From Flavobacterium phragmitis (GTDB lineage: Bacteria; Bacteroidota; Bacteroidia; Flavobacteriales; Flavobacteriaceae), in contig NZ_FOMH01000005.1 in assembly GCF_900112575.1 (NCBI RefSeq), positions 124,001 to 188,000 on the forward strand: DNA of 64,000 bases, given 5' to 3'. Under the pieces are notes generated by a model. That model saw nothing but the letters and a program-made list of their open reading frames with translations, was not told where the DNA came from and searched no databases. Each line of letters begins with the position of its first letter. The stretch's first letter is position 1. The position numbers and the translations under genes were made by a program. Of the stretch, positions 18,449 to 25,834 are shown piece by piece.

Positions 18449-18545
18449 TTTCACGCAGATTTTAAAAGATTTAAGCTGATTTAATAAAATCTGCCTAATC
18501 GAAATATTCGTCATTATAATCTTTATCTACCTAATCTGCGTGAAA
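18449..18545. repeat. Intergenic palindrome, TTTCACGCAGATT family
   Basis: TTTCACGCAGATT (18449-18461) is perfectly mirrored by AATCTGCGTGAAA (18533-18545), and inner CAGATTTTA/AAATCTGCC segments also pair. It lies between the Crp/Fnr gene and the oxidoreductase. Confidence 0.75.
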
Positions 18546-18572
18546 AATTATAGATTGTAGAAAAGTTTTTTA

Positions 18573-18615
18573 GGACATTTGTCCAGTAAAAGAAAACACA
18601 CTAATAGTATTTTTG
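18573..18615 (+). promoter_or_regulatory. Candidate operator and -7 box before the oxidoreductase
   Basis: A perfect 12-bp palindrome GGACATTTGTCC (18573-18584) lies 23 bases before a TATTTTTG box (18608-18615) that fits TAnnTTTG. The palindrome covers the approximate -35 to -45 region, the position expected for a Crp/Fnr-type regulator such as the one encoded upstream. Binding by that protein is inferred. Confidence 0.45.
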
Positions 18616-18628
18616 AAAAAACATAAAC

Positions 18629-19207
18629 ATGAAAAAAATACTGATTATAAACGGACATCCAAATCCTGAAAGCTTTAATTTCGGAATTGCTGAATCTTAT
18701 AAAAACGGAGCAATTACTTCCGGAGCACAAATTGAAACAATTACGATAGCTGCTTTAAAGTTTAATCCCAATTTGCAATTCGGTTACCAAAAACGAACTG
18801 AATTAGAACCAGATTTACTTGAGTCTTGGGATAAAATCAAAAAAGCTGATCATTTGGTTTGGATACATCCTGTTTGGTGGGGCGGACTTCCAGCAATTAC
18901 AAAAGGTTTTATCGATCGATTATTTCTACCCGGAATGGCTTTTCAGTACAGAGAAAATTCGGTTTGGTGGGATAAATTATTGAAAGGGAAAACAGCACAT
19001 ATTATCACGACTTTGGATCAGCCAAGCTGGTACTACAGATTTTTTTTTGGAAGACCGAGTGTTAATCAATTAAAGAAATCTACTTTAGAATTTTGTGGTG
19101 TAAAACCAGTAAAAGTAAGCTACATCGGAATTGTAAAGGGTTCAGAAGAAAAACAAAGAAAAAAATGGCTGGAGAAAGTTTATAATTTCGGACTGCAGCA
19201 TAAATAG
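18629..19207 (+). CDS. NAD(P)H-dependent oxidoreductase, flavodoxin-like fold
   Basis: This 192-residue protein matches the NQO1/MdaB/KefF-type family. It starts with KKILIINGHPNPESFN, the flavin-phosphate loop. The central HLVWIHPVWWGGLPAITKGFIDRLFLPGMAF is split by the typical WW(G)G..P signature, and FFGRPSVNQLKKS lies later. These FMN or FAD enzymes reduce quinones or related electrophiles. The Crp/Fnr gene lies upstream in the same direction, which suggests a small stress-response unit. Confidence 0.88.
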   Translation: MKKILIINGHPNPESFNFGIAESYKNGAITSGAQIETITIAALKFNPNLQFGYQKRTELEPDLLESWDKIKKADHLVWIHPVWWGGLPAITKGFIDRLFLPGMAFQYRENSVWWDKLLKGKTAHIITTLDQPSWYYRFFFGRPSVNQLKKSTLEFCGVKPVKVSYIGIVKGSEEKQRKKWLEKVYNFGLQHK

Positions 19208-19312
19208 TTCTTATTCTTAGCTATTAATTACACAAATTGATTTTAAGTTTTTTTTTAATTGAAATTCGTGGAAATTTGTGCAATTCGTGTTTTAAAATAA
19301 AAAGAATAGTAA

Positions 19313-20017
19313 TTATGTGAAATCTAATCCAAATGTAGAACGTAAAAGCTCAATGTTTGGATTGATTTCTAAGAAACGATTGTATCGATCTTGATCATTG
19401 AAAGCTCTTATGGTTTGAATTTCTTCGTTTACAATTATTTCAATGGTAATATCATGGTTGTGTAAATGTCCTTTTAAATACCCTAATAATCCATTCATTT
19501 GGTTTTCAAAATCCAGTTTAGAACCTTCATTTGGAAGTTCGTAAGTAATTGTTGTTCCATTTAATACTGGATCACTGATCAATAGGATTGATTCCATGAT
19601 CTTAAGTCCCTTTTGACCTAAACGTTCCGCATATTTATTCCAATGGAGACGCATATCGGTTTCGTTAAATTCTTCAGTTAAAAAGACAGTCGTAGGTTTA
19701 ACGTAAGATTTACTGCTGGCTTCCATTTCTTTTTTCTTGCGGATACTGGCAAGTGAAAAAGCAGAAACCTTAGGTGTGTTATCTGTTGCTGTTTTTGGAG
19801 GCTCCGGAGCCTGAACTTTTGGAGTTTCAACAGGAGGAGTTTGAGCTGTATTTGAAATAGTTACAGCAACAGGATTATCATTGCCATTTTGATTGACATT
19901 GACATTGTTATTTGTTTTTTCTTCCGAACTTGGAATTTGAGGTTTTGCACTAGGAATTTCAACAATCGAATACCCTCCGTTTTTAAAGTAAACGGGCGGA
20001 ATTATGAATTGCTCAAC
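19313..20017 (-). CDS. dnaX: DnaX tau-specific C-terminal region, read after a -1 slip
   Basis: This frame continues the gamma frame when one A of the A10 run at 20018-20027 is reread. It adds 234 residues after Lys357, giving a tau protein of 591 residues, the normal length. It holds a Pro/Asn-rich linker (about 100 residues) and a C-terminal domain starting around KEMEASSKSYVKP with the LHWNKYAERLGQKGLK segment. In tau this end contacts polymerase and helicase. There is no plausible independent start for the linker, so it should be expressed only as an extension. A one-base homopolymer sequencing error is the alternative explanation. Confidence 0.8.
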   Translation of the reverse strand, partial: VEQFIIPPVYFKNGGYSIVEIPSAKPQIPSSEEKTNNNVNVNQNGNDNPVAVTISNTAQTPPVETPKVQAPEPPKTATDNTPKVSAFSLASIRKKKEMEASSKSYVKPTTVFLTEEFNETDMRLHWNKYAERLGQKGLKIMESILLISDPVLNGTTITYELPNEGSKLDFENQMNGLLGYLKGHLHNHDITIEIIVNEEIQTIRAFNDQDRYNRFLEINPNIELLRSTFGLDFT

Positions 20018-21087
20018 TTTTTTTTTTCTCCATCAAAGTTGATAGAGGCCAATTGCATCAAGCATAATTCAACTAAAAGTCGTTGATTCTGACTCAATTT
20101 GTATTTCAAATCACAGTCATTTGCAATATCAATTCCTTTTAATAAAAATTCCTGAGAGCACTTTTGTGATTGTGCAGCGTACATTTGCTGTGCTTGTTCT
20201 CCAACTTCCAATAAAGCAATGGTCGAAGGCGTTTTGCTAACTAACAAATCTCTAAAATGAGACGCTAGTCCGGCAATAAAATGATGGCCGTCAAAACCTT
20301 TAGCCAGAATATCGTTGTAAGCCAATAAAAGCTTTGGAATTTCATTTTCTAAAAGTAAATCGGTAATTGAAATATACGTTTCGTAATCTAAGACGTTAAG
20401 GTTTTCAGTTACGGCTTGACGTGTTAAATTAGTACCACAATAAGAAACTACGCGGTCAAAAATAGATAAAGCATCACGCATCGCACCATCTGCTTTTTGA
20501 GCGATAATGTGTAACGCGTCATCTTCAAAATTGATTCCTTGGCTTTCAGCAACATCAGCTAAATGTTCTTTAGCATCTTTTACCGTAATTCTTTTGAAAT
20601 CAAAAATTTGACAGCGAGATAAAATCGTTGGAAGGATTTTGTGTTTTTCGGTTGTTGCTAAAATGAAAATAGCGTGTTTTGGCGGTTCTTCCAATGTTTT
20701 AAGAAAAGCATTAAAAGCGGCCGAAGACAACATATGGACCTCGTCAATGATATATACTTTGTACTGTCCGGTTTGTGGTGGTATTCGAACCTGATCGATA
20801 AGGTTACGAATGTCATCAACAGAGTTGTTTGATGCAGCATCCAGCTCAAAAACGTTAAAAGCAAAATCTTCAGTAGGGTCATCATATCCCGGCTGATTTA
20901 TTTTTCGTGCCAAAATACGAGCGCACGTAGTTTTACCAACTCCACGTGGTCCTGTGAATAAAAGAGCAGAAGCCAAATGGTTGGTTTCAATAGCATTCAA
21001 CAAAGTGTTGGTAATGGCTTTTTGCCCCACAACATCTTTAAATGTCTGAGGACGATATTTACGCGCCGATACTACAAATTGTTCCAT
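20002..21087 (-). CDS. dnaX: DNA polymerase III gamma subunit (gamma frame of dnaX)
   Basis: This is the clamp-loader ATPase. The 361-residue gamma frame contains the N-terminal VSARKYRPQTF, Walker A GPRGVGKT (residues 46-53), Walker B DEVHML, sensor 1 ATTEKHKI and the SRC arginine-finger motif, followed by the lid and collar domains. The E. coli-type zinc module with four cysteines between Walker A and ELDAAS is replaced by a short Asp/Pro-rich loop. Frame 0 stops four codons after the A10 run, giving a gamma-like product; the -1 frame continues as tau. A minus-strand TATCTTTG box lies at 21107-21114. Confidence 0.95.
   Translation of the reverse strand: MEQFVVSARKYRPQTFKDVVGQKAITNTLLNAIETNHLASALLFTGPRGVGKTTCARILARKINQPGYDDPTEDFAFNVFELDAASNNSVDDIRNLIDQVRIPPQTGQYKVYIIDEVHMLSSAAFNAFLKTLEEPPKHAIFILATTEKHKILPTILSRCQIFDFKRITVKDAKEHLADVAESQGINFEDDALHIIAQKADGAMRDALSIFDRVVSYCGTNLTRQAVTENLNVLDYETYISITDLLLENEIPKLLLAYNDILAKGFDGHHFIAGLASHFRDLLVSKTPSTIALLEVGEQAQQMYAAQSQKCSQEFLLKGIDIANDCDLKYKLSQNQRLLVELCLMQLASINFDGEKKKLSNS
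20018..20027 (-). promoter_or_regulatory. Slippery A10 tract for gamma/tau production
   Basis: On the coding strand the codons are GAA AAA AAA AAG, so the heptamer A AAA AAG stands in the same phase as in E. coli dnaX. GGAG lies immediately upstream. A 6-bp hairpin (CCGTTT/AAACGG) starts 21 bases downstream, rather far for a ribosomal stimulator. The length of the A run also permits RNA-polymerase slippage, as known for Thermus dnaX. Confidence 0.7.
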
Positions 21088-21106
21088 ATTCTTTTTTATT
21101 CGATAG

Positions 21107-21114
21107 CAAAGATA
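21107..21114 (-). promoter_or_regulatory. -7 box for dnaX
   Basis: TATCTTTG on the minus strand fits TAnnTTTG and lies 20 bases before the dnaX ATG. No TTG was found at the expected -33 distance. Confidence 0.4.
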
Positions 21115-21148
21115 TGACTTTTGTTTCGTTGTTTAAAACCGATTTTGG

Positions 21149-21808
21149 TTATTTGGAGAAATTCTTTTTCTTAAAAATAATAAAGATTAAACTTAGTAAT
21201 AATACAATGTTGACAACCAGAGAAATGATGATATATTGGCTACAAGTTTCTACTTTATCCTGAGCTTTTTCTTTTTCAATAATTCCAATTTGATCTTTTT
21301 TATATGCTCTTAATTGTTCTAATTGATAAAAAAATGTAGTAAGGGTTTCGTTTTTGATCTTTAAATTTATAATGTCATTTTCCAGCGAGTCTATCTTTGT
21401 GATTTTTTCGTTATAATTTTTTACAAAAGGAACAGGAGGCAAAAATCCAGGAGGAATTTCCATTGTTTGGGAGGGTAGACAATAATTAAGACTTATGGTC
21501 TTGTCTTTGTTTAAATTAGCATAGACAATCCATAAATCTTTTTTAAATGGATTGATTTCACAATTATTTTCTCTGCTTTTTCCATGTATTATTTTAGATT
21601 GATATTTTCCTTTGAAAAGTTCAATTATTCTGAAATCGTATGTATTTTGAATAGTATCAATTTTTATCAACTCTCCATAAAATACAATATCAGCATATCT
21701 AAGTCCCTTTTTTACTAATGTTTCTTTTTTATGTGGAGGACATTCACAAGCAAACGAATTGTTTAAAAAGAAAATGCTTAATAAAAATAATATACATTTT
21801 AATTTCAT
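21149..21808 (-). CDS. Exported single-pass protein with N-terminal CxCP motif
   Basis: The 219-residue protein has a signal peptide (to about residue 20, ending NSFA). It continues with CECPPHKK and ADIVFYGELIKID, and has a third Cys in NNCEINPF and a fourth in LNYCLPS. This start (CxCPP, then A-D-x-V-F-x-G) resembles netrin/TIMP-like domains of bacterial surface proteins. A C-terminal membrane helix (YIIISLVVNIVLLLSLIFII) is followed by Lys residues, so the bulk should face the periplasm. The region before the helix is probably coiled coil. The function is unknown. Confidence 0.65.
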   Translation of the reverse strand: MKLKCILFLLSIFFLNNSFACECPPHKKETLVKKGLRYADIVFYGELIKIDTIQNTYDFRIIELFKGKYQSKIIHGKSRENNCEINPFKKDLWIVYANLNKDKTISLNYCLPSQTMEIPPGFLPPVPFVKNYNEKITKIDSLENDIINLKIKNETLTTFFYQLEQLRAYKKDQIGIIEKEKAQDKVETCSQYIIISLVVNIVLLLSLIFIIFKKKNFSK

Positions 21809-21838
21809 AAATTAGATTTTAGTACAATTATAATCATT

Positions 21839-22390
21839 ATGGCAGTATATTTCAATATTATAATCCCTTTTGAAAAGTTTATTTTTGAGTTAAAAGATAT
21901 AATCGATAAAAACTCGGTTAATCTGTATGCAGAATATTTGAATGATAAAAAAGGATTTTACTATGAACTTATTGATCCAAAAAGCGAAAACATAACCTTT
22001 TTCTCTAATAAAGATTATCGTGGTTTTTTCTTTTCTTCTAAAATCATAGAAATAAAAGAGGGAAATTTAATTTTAGGAAAAACCAGTAAAAAAGACAGCA
22101 TCAGTTTTTATGATGATGCACTTTTTGATTATTGTATTGAAGGAAAAGGGGGAAGGGAAGATCAGGATAATCTTGAAATAATCAATTTAAGAATAATCAG
22201 TAAAAATCCGGATGAACAGATTGCAAAATTTTACAATTCCTTACAGAATACTTTAAAAAAGACCGAAGGTGTAAATAGTGGATTGTTGATTGCGAATTAT
22301 TTTGACAGCAAAGTTTTTTATTTTAAAACACATAAAAACATGCTCTCCGATTTTGATAAAAAGGATATTAAATATTCAAAGCAAGATTAA
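21839..22390 (+). CDS. Hypothetical protein
   Basis: This 183-residue protein has no signal peptide or membrane segment. It starts MAVYFNIIIPFEKF and is divergent from the exported protein to its left, with only 30 bases between the two starts, so the promoters must overlap. It contains mixed strands and helices rich in Lys, Asp and Phe. I recognise no domain. Confidence 0.6.
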   Translation: MAVYFNIIIPFEKFIFELKDIIDKNSVNLYAEYLNDKKGFYYELIDPKSENITFFSNKDYRGFFFSSKIIEIKEGNLILGKTSKKDSISFYDDALFDYCIEGKGGREDQDNLEIINLRIISKNPDEQIAKFYNSLQNTLKKTEGVNSGLLIANYFDSKVFYFKTHKNMLSDFDKKDIKYSKQD

Positions 22391-22555
22391 GGTTGTGAAT
22401 TAACTGTTTTACGCAACCATTAATTTACTTTCGCTAAATCAAGACTTCAAGCCTCAGTTTTACTGGGAAACTTATAAAACCACAAGCATATCCTATAATG
22501 TTTTAGATTTCAAACTGTTTAATTTTAGATTGTTAATTATTTAAAAGGAAACGTT

Positions 22556-23035
22556 ATGAAATTCAAATCAATTTTATTAGGAATGAGTTTGTGTATTGCT
22601 TTGGTATCTTGTAAACCAAATGATGCAGATATTGAAAAAGCAATCAGTGAAAAACTAAACAATACTCCAGAAATTCAAGTTTCGGTTCATGATGGCGTAG
22701 CAACGATTACAGGAACTTGTGAGGACGAAATTTTCAAGAAAAATATCGAAAAAAGCGTTCGATCGGTTAAAGGTGTAAAATCTGTTGTAAATACCTGCGA
22801 ATTGGCCAGAGCGAATCAAGAACCTGCCGCAGCTGCTGTTGTAATCAATCCAGATACAGAATTGGACAAATCGGTGCATAAAGTCGTAGATGCTTATGAT
22901 GGCGTTAGCGTAACAGTTGTTGGAGGTGTAGTAACACTTTCGGGAGAAATTAAAAGAGACAAGCTACAGCCTCTTATGCAAAGCATACAAGAATTGAAAC
23001 CGAAAAAAGTAGATAACAAATTAACCATAAAATAA
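22556..23035 (+). CDS. Lipoprotein with two BON-like domains
   Basis: This 159-residue lipoprotein has a signal peptide with lipobox ALVSC. The first BON domain (about 25-85) shows VSVHDGVATITGTCEDE and VRSVKGVKSVVN. The second (about 102-158) shows VTVVGGVVTLSGEIKRD. BON domains bind membranes or surfaces in the periplasm. The next gene starts 6 bp downstream and also has a BON-like part, so they form an operon. Confidence 0.85.
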   Translation: MKFKSILLGMSLCIALVSCKPNDADIEKAISEKLNNTPEIQVSVHDGVATITGTCEDEIFKKNIEKSVRSVKGVKSVVNTCELARANQEPAAAAVVINPDTELDKSVHKVVDAYDGVSVTVVGGVVTLSGEIKRDKLQPLMQSIQELKPKKVDNKLTIK

Positions 23036-23041
23036 ATTGTT

Positions 23042-23419
23042 ATGAGTTTACAGGATAAATACAAAGAAGTGACAGATTTGGCTTCTCAATTGGGAGCAAC
23101 AAATTTAGAAGTAAGAGAACAAGATAATGTTTTGTATATCGATGGAATAGTAAAATCGGCAGAAGACAAAGAAAAACTTTGGAATGCTTATGGAACAATT
23201 GATCCCGATTACAGATCAGCTGATGTTGTAATGAATATCAAAGTTGCAGAAAGCAACTCGAAAGAATATACAGTAAAAAGCGGTGATTCGCTTTCGAAAA
23301 TCGGAAAAGAATTTGGCGTTTCCTGGCAGACCATTTTCGAAGCCAACAAAGATGTAATTTCGAACCCCGACTTAATTCAGCCAGGCTGGAAATTGAAGAT
23401 ACCAACAACAGTATTGTAG
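23042..23419 (+). CDS. BON-LysM protein, Kbp/YgaU-like
   Basis: The 125-residue protein has an N-terminal BON-like domain (NLEVREQDNVLYIDGIVKSAEDKEK cut here as residues 20-44) and a C-terminal LysM domain (KEYTVKSGDSLSKIGKEF to WKLKIPTTVL, about 75-124). No signal peptide is visible. The domain pair matches E. coli Kbp (YgaU), a cytoplasmic K+-binding protein; the same role here is an inference. It is cotranscribed with the BON lipoprotein. A terminator follows directly. Confidence 0.85.
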   Translation: MSLQDKYKEVTDLASQLGATNLEVREQDNVLYIDGIVKSAEDKEKLWNAYGTIDPDYRSADVVMNIKVAESNSKEYTVKSGDSLSKIGKEFGVSWQTIFEANKDVISNPDLIQPGWKLKIPTTVL

Positions 23420-23431
23420 TTTTACCGTTTT

Positions 23432-23460
23432 AAAAGCCCTCGTTAAGATGGGCTTTTTTT
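23432..23460 (+). terminator. Terminator after the BON-LysM operon
   Basis: AAAAGCCC (23432-23439) pairs with GGGCTTTT (23450-23457), followed by a T run. Confidence 0.75.
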
Positions 23461-23568
23461 GTGTTTTTTAACCGCAAAGAGCGCAAGGAATTACGCAATG
23501 ATCGCAAATAAATTGAAAGAACAATGAATAGTAATTTAAGATAAGAATGTTTCTCATTTTATATTATC

Positions 23569-23643
23569 CCGAGGAACGAGGAATCTCCGTAAATAGCCCG
23601 TCAAAGATTGATGATTTTTTTGTGTAGATTCTTCGTTTCTCGG
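23569..23643. repeat. Intergenic palindrome, CCGAGGAACGAGGAATCT family
   Basis: CCGAGGAACGAGGAATCT (23569-23586) and AGATTCTTCGTTTCTCGG (23626-23643) are inverted repeats with few mismatches. No coding function is visible. Confidence 0.7.
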
Positions 23644-23690
23644 AATAACATAGATTGTGGTTACTTTAGAATAAAAGATAATTTTCTTAT

Positions 23691-23782
23691 GAAACTGAAT
23701 GCCCTAGCCTCGATAGAAGTGAAAATCCTTTTGTGCCGGGGTTCGGCGCAAAAGATTGTAACGGATAGCGGGATCAGCTCCT
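23691..23782 (+). ncRNA. Flavo-1-like structured RNA element, copy 1
   Basis: A ~92-nt block starts GAAACTGAATGCCCTAGCC, contains TCCTTTTGTGCCG paired to CGGCGCAAAAGAT, and ends GGATAGCGGGATCAGCTCCT. It aligns along its whole length with the reverse complement of 42725-42826, and the central hairpin is kept by different bases. It resembles the Flavo-1 motif as I remember it, so the name needs a covariance-model check. It lies on the plus strand, convergent with the next gene. Confidence 0.6.
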
Positions 23783-23788
23783 AAAAAA

Positions 23789-24082
23789 CTACCTTCCCTT
23801 AATACTTAATTGAAATAAAAACTGTGCTGTTTCCTGATCTGAGTCGGCAGAAAAACCAGCTACATACACTCCTTTTTTGCCACTAACAGACCTAATTCCG
23901 TATACAACTGCCTCATCCGCTGGGTCCGATTCCCCTTCGTATCGATACACATGAACAATTTCAAATTTCTCAGGATTTTTTTTAATCAGGTCAGCATTTC
24001 GATTAAAATCACATGTAAATCCTTTTTCATTCAATTGATCTAAAGCCTTTGAAACAGTTGCGTAATGATACATTCTTCTCAT
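23789..24082 (-). CDS. Small conserved protein, often mislabelled phosphoribosylpyrophosphate synthetase
   Basis: The 97-residue cytoplasmic protein starts [27 protein letters not shown] and has the [19 protein letters not shown] segment. It has no PRPP-synthetase motifs and is much too short for that enzyme (about 310 residues). I recall such proteins from Flavobacterium carrying that label, which should not be trusted. The Flavo-1-like element ends 7 bases beyond its 3' end on the other strand. The function is unknown. Confidence 0.75.
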   Translation of the reverse strand: MRRMYHYATVSKALDQLNEKGFTCDFNRNADLIKKNPEKFEIVHVYRYEGESDPADEAVVYGIRSVSGKKGVYVAGFSADSDQETAQFLFQLSIKGR

Positions 24083-24179
24083 GATAACTGAATTTTAAAA
24101 TTATAGAATCTTAAAGATAACTATTTTAAAATTAAAAAGTTAGAATAAACCCCGTAAAAACTGAAATTTAAAATCATTA

Positions 24180-24206
24180 TTGTTAGTTCATAAAGTATTA
24201 CTTTTG
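24180..24206 (+). promoter_or_regulatory. rnpB promoter
   Basis: TTG (24180-24182) and TACTTTTG (24199-24206) are separated by 16 bases, slightly short for TTG-N17-23-TAnnTTTG. The -7 box ends 5 bases before the predicted RNA start, which supports it. Confidence 0.55.
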
Positions 24207-24210
24207 CACC

Positions 24211-24534
24211 GCAGACCGCCTTATCGTCGTTCCGATTTATCGGAAGGGAGGAAAGTCCGGACACCATAGAGAAGCATAGCGGGTAACGCCCGTCGGTCCC
24301 GATGCAAATCGGGATTAGGACAAGTGCAGCAGAAAGTATGTACAGGTAATGCTGTAGTGAAACCAGGTAAACTCTATGCGGTGAAATACCAAGTATATCG
24401 GCATTTAAGGGCTTCTCGTTCGTTGCCGAAGGGTAGGTAGATTGAGTCCCGAAGTAATTCGGGATCTAGATAAATGATAAGGTATTGTTTTGTTGCAAAA
24501 TGAGACAAGAACAGAATCCGGCTTACAGGTCTGC
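24211..24534 (+). ncRNA. rnpB: RNase P RNA, class A
   Basis: This is the catalytic RNA of RNase P. The conserved block GAGGAAAGTCCGGACACC (from about 24248), the ACAGTGAA-equivalent GTAGTGAAACC region, and the 3' ACAGAATCCGGCTTAC are all present. GCAGACC (24211-24217) pairs with GGTCTGC (24528-24534) as helix P1, which sets the ends. Variable helices are closed by TTCCGAT/ATCGGAA, TCCCGAT/ATCGGGA and TCCCGAA/TTCGGGA hairpins. Confidence 0.95.
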
Positions 24535-24542
24535 ATTTTTTA

Positions 24543-24550
24543 TATATTTG
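24543..24550 (+). promoter_or_regulatory. -7 box for the symporter gene
   Basis: TATATTTG fits TAnnTTTG and ends 22 bases before the start codon of the symporter gene, just after rnpB. Confidence 0.45.
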
Positions 24551-24572
24551 TGAAACTAACTAACCACATTTC

Positions 24573-25823
24573 ATGAATATCAGTACTCCAAATCCTTCTT
24601 CGAAAAACAATACAAGTATTCTTAAAACCATACTGACCAATCTAACTTTTTGGGTTCTTGTTTCAATTATTGCTGGAGTTTTACTCGGACATTTTTCACC
24701 TGAAAATGGTGTCAAAATGGAAGTCTTAGGAAAAAGATTTGTAGATTTGATTAAGCTTTTTATTGGCCCGATTATTTTCCTGACCATTGTTTTAGGAATT
24801 TCCGGAATGGGAAACCTGAAAAAAGTCGGAAGAATTGGTATTAAAGCATTAACCTATTTTGAAGTGGTTTCTACTGTTGCATTGGCAATTGGTGTTGCGG
24901 TTGCTTATTTGTTTCAACCCGGAAAAGTAGATAAGTCTAAATTAACTTTAGGAGATGCAAGTCAATATACAAATGCGAGTGCAAAGGATTTTTCGTGGCT
25001 CGAATTCTTCTTGTCCAATTTTACTTTACAGGTTTTATTAGCGGCTATAGTCTGCGGCATTGCTTTGAACTTTTATCAAAAAAGAGAACAGAGCATTTTG
25101 GTTTTAGAACGTTTTTCTAAAGTGGTTTTTACTTGTTTAAAATATGTCATGTACCTCGCTCCAATTGGAGCTTTTGGCGGAATGGCTTATACAATTGGAA
25201 AGTTTGGATTACAGACTTTAATTCCGCTTGGAAAATTGATGCTTTGTGTTTATCTGACAATGGCACTTTTTGTGTTTCTGATTTTAGGAAGTATTTTGAG
25301 ATATTATAAAATCAGTATTCTTTCGATCTTAAAATACATTAAAGAAGAACTTTTGCTGGTTTTGGGGACTTCATCTTCTGAAGCCGCACTGCCAAGTATT
25401 ATGGTCAAACTGGAAAGAATGGGTTGCAGTAAATCAGTTGTAGGTTTGGTGATTCCGACAGGATATTCTTTTAACCTTGACGGAACTTCAATTTGTCTTT
25501 CCATGTCGGTGATATTTTTAGCGCAATTATATGATGTACATTTGAGTTTTTTCGAAATTTTAACAGTAATCGGAATTTTGATGATTACTTCAAAAGGCGC
25601 CGCAGGCGTTACAGGAAGCGGATTTATAGTCCTAGCTTCTACTTTAACAGCACTTCATAAAATTCCTGTAGAAGGTTTGGCATTCTTGTTAGGAGTTGAT
25701 AAATTTATGAGCGAAGCCAGAGCGATTACAAACTTGATTGGAAATACCGTAGCAACAATTATAATTTCGAAAACAGAAAGAGATTTTACGGAGTTGAATT
25801 TAAATCCTGTTTTAGAAGAGTAA
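24573..25823 (+). CDS. Dicarboxylate/amino acid:cation symporter
   Basis: This 416-residue inner-membrane protein of the DAACS (GltP/DctA) family has about eight membrane segments and two re-entrant hairpins. The serine-rich hairpin motif appears as GTSSSEAALPSIM, the cation and substrate motif as FNLDGTS, and the second hairpin as TSKGAAGVTGSGFIVLAS. It takes up C4-dicarboxylates, aspartate or glutamate with H+ or Na+; the exact substrate cannot be read here. It seems monocistronic. Confidence 0.92.
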   Translation: MNISTPNPSSKNNTSILKTILTNLTFWVLVSIIAGVLLGHFSPENGVKMEVLGKRFVDLIKLFIGPIIFLTIVLGISGMGNLKKVGRIGIKALTYFEVVSTVALAIGVAVAYLFQPGKVDKSKLTLGDASQYTNASAKDFSWLEFFLSNFTLQVLLAAIVCGIALNFYQKREQSILVLERFSKVVFTCLKYVMYLAPIGAFGGMAYTIGKFGLQTLIPLGKLMLCVYLTMALFVFLILGSILRYYKISILSILKYIKEELLLVLGTSSSEAALPSIMVKLERMGCSKSVVGLVIPTGYSFNLDGTSICLSMSVIFLAQLYDVHLSFFEILTVIGILMITSKGAAGVTGSGFIVLASTLTALHKIPVEGLAFLLGVDKFMSEARAITNLIGNTVATIIISKTERDFTELNLNPVLEE

Positions 25824-25834
25824 TTTGGGTTTTA

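Noticed and set aside
20002..20027. dnaX as a disrupted pseudogene
   Set aside because: The break falls exactly on an A10 run with a known type of slip heptamer in the correct phase, both parts are intact, and the gene is essential.
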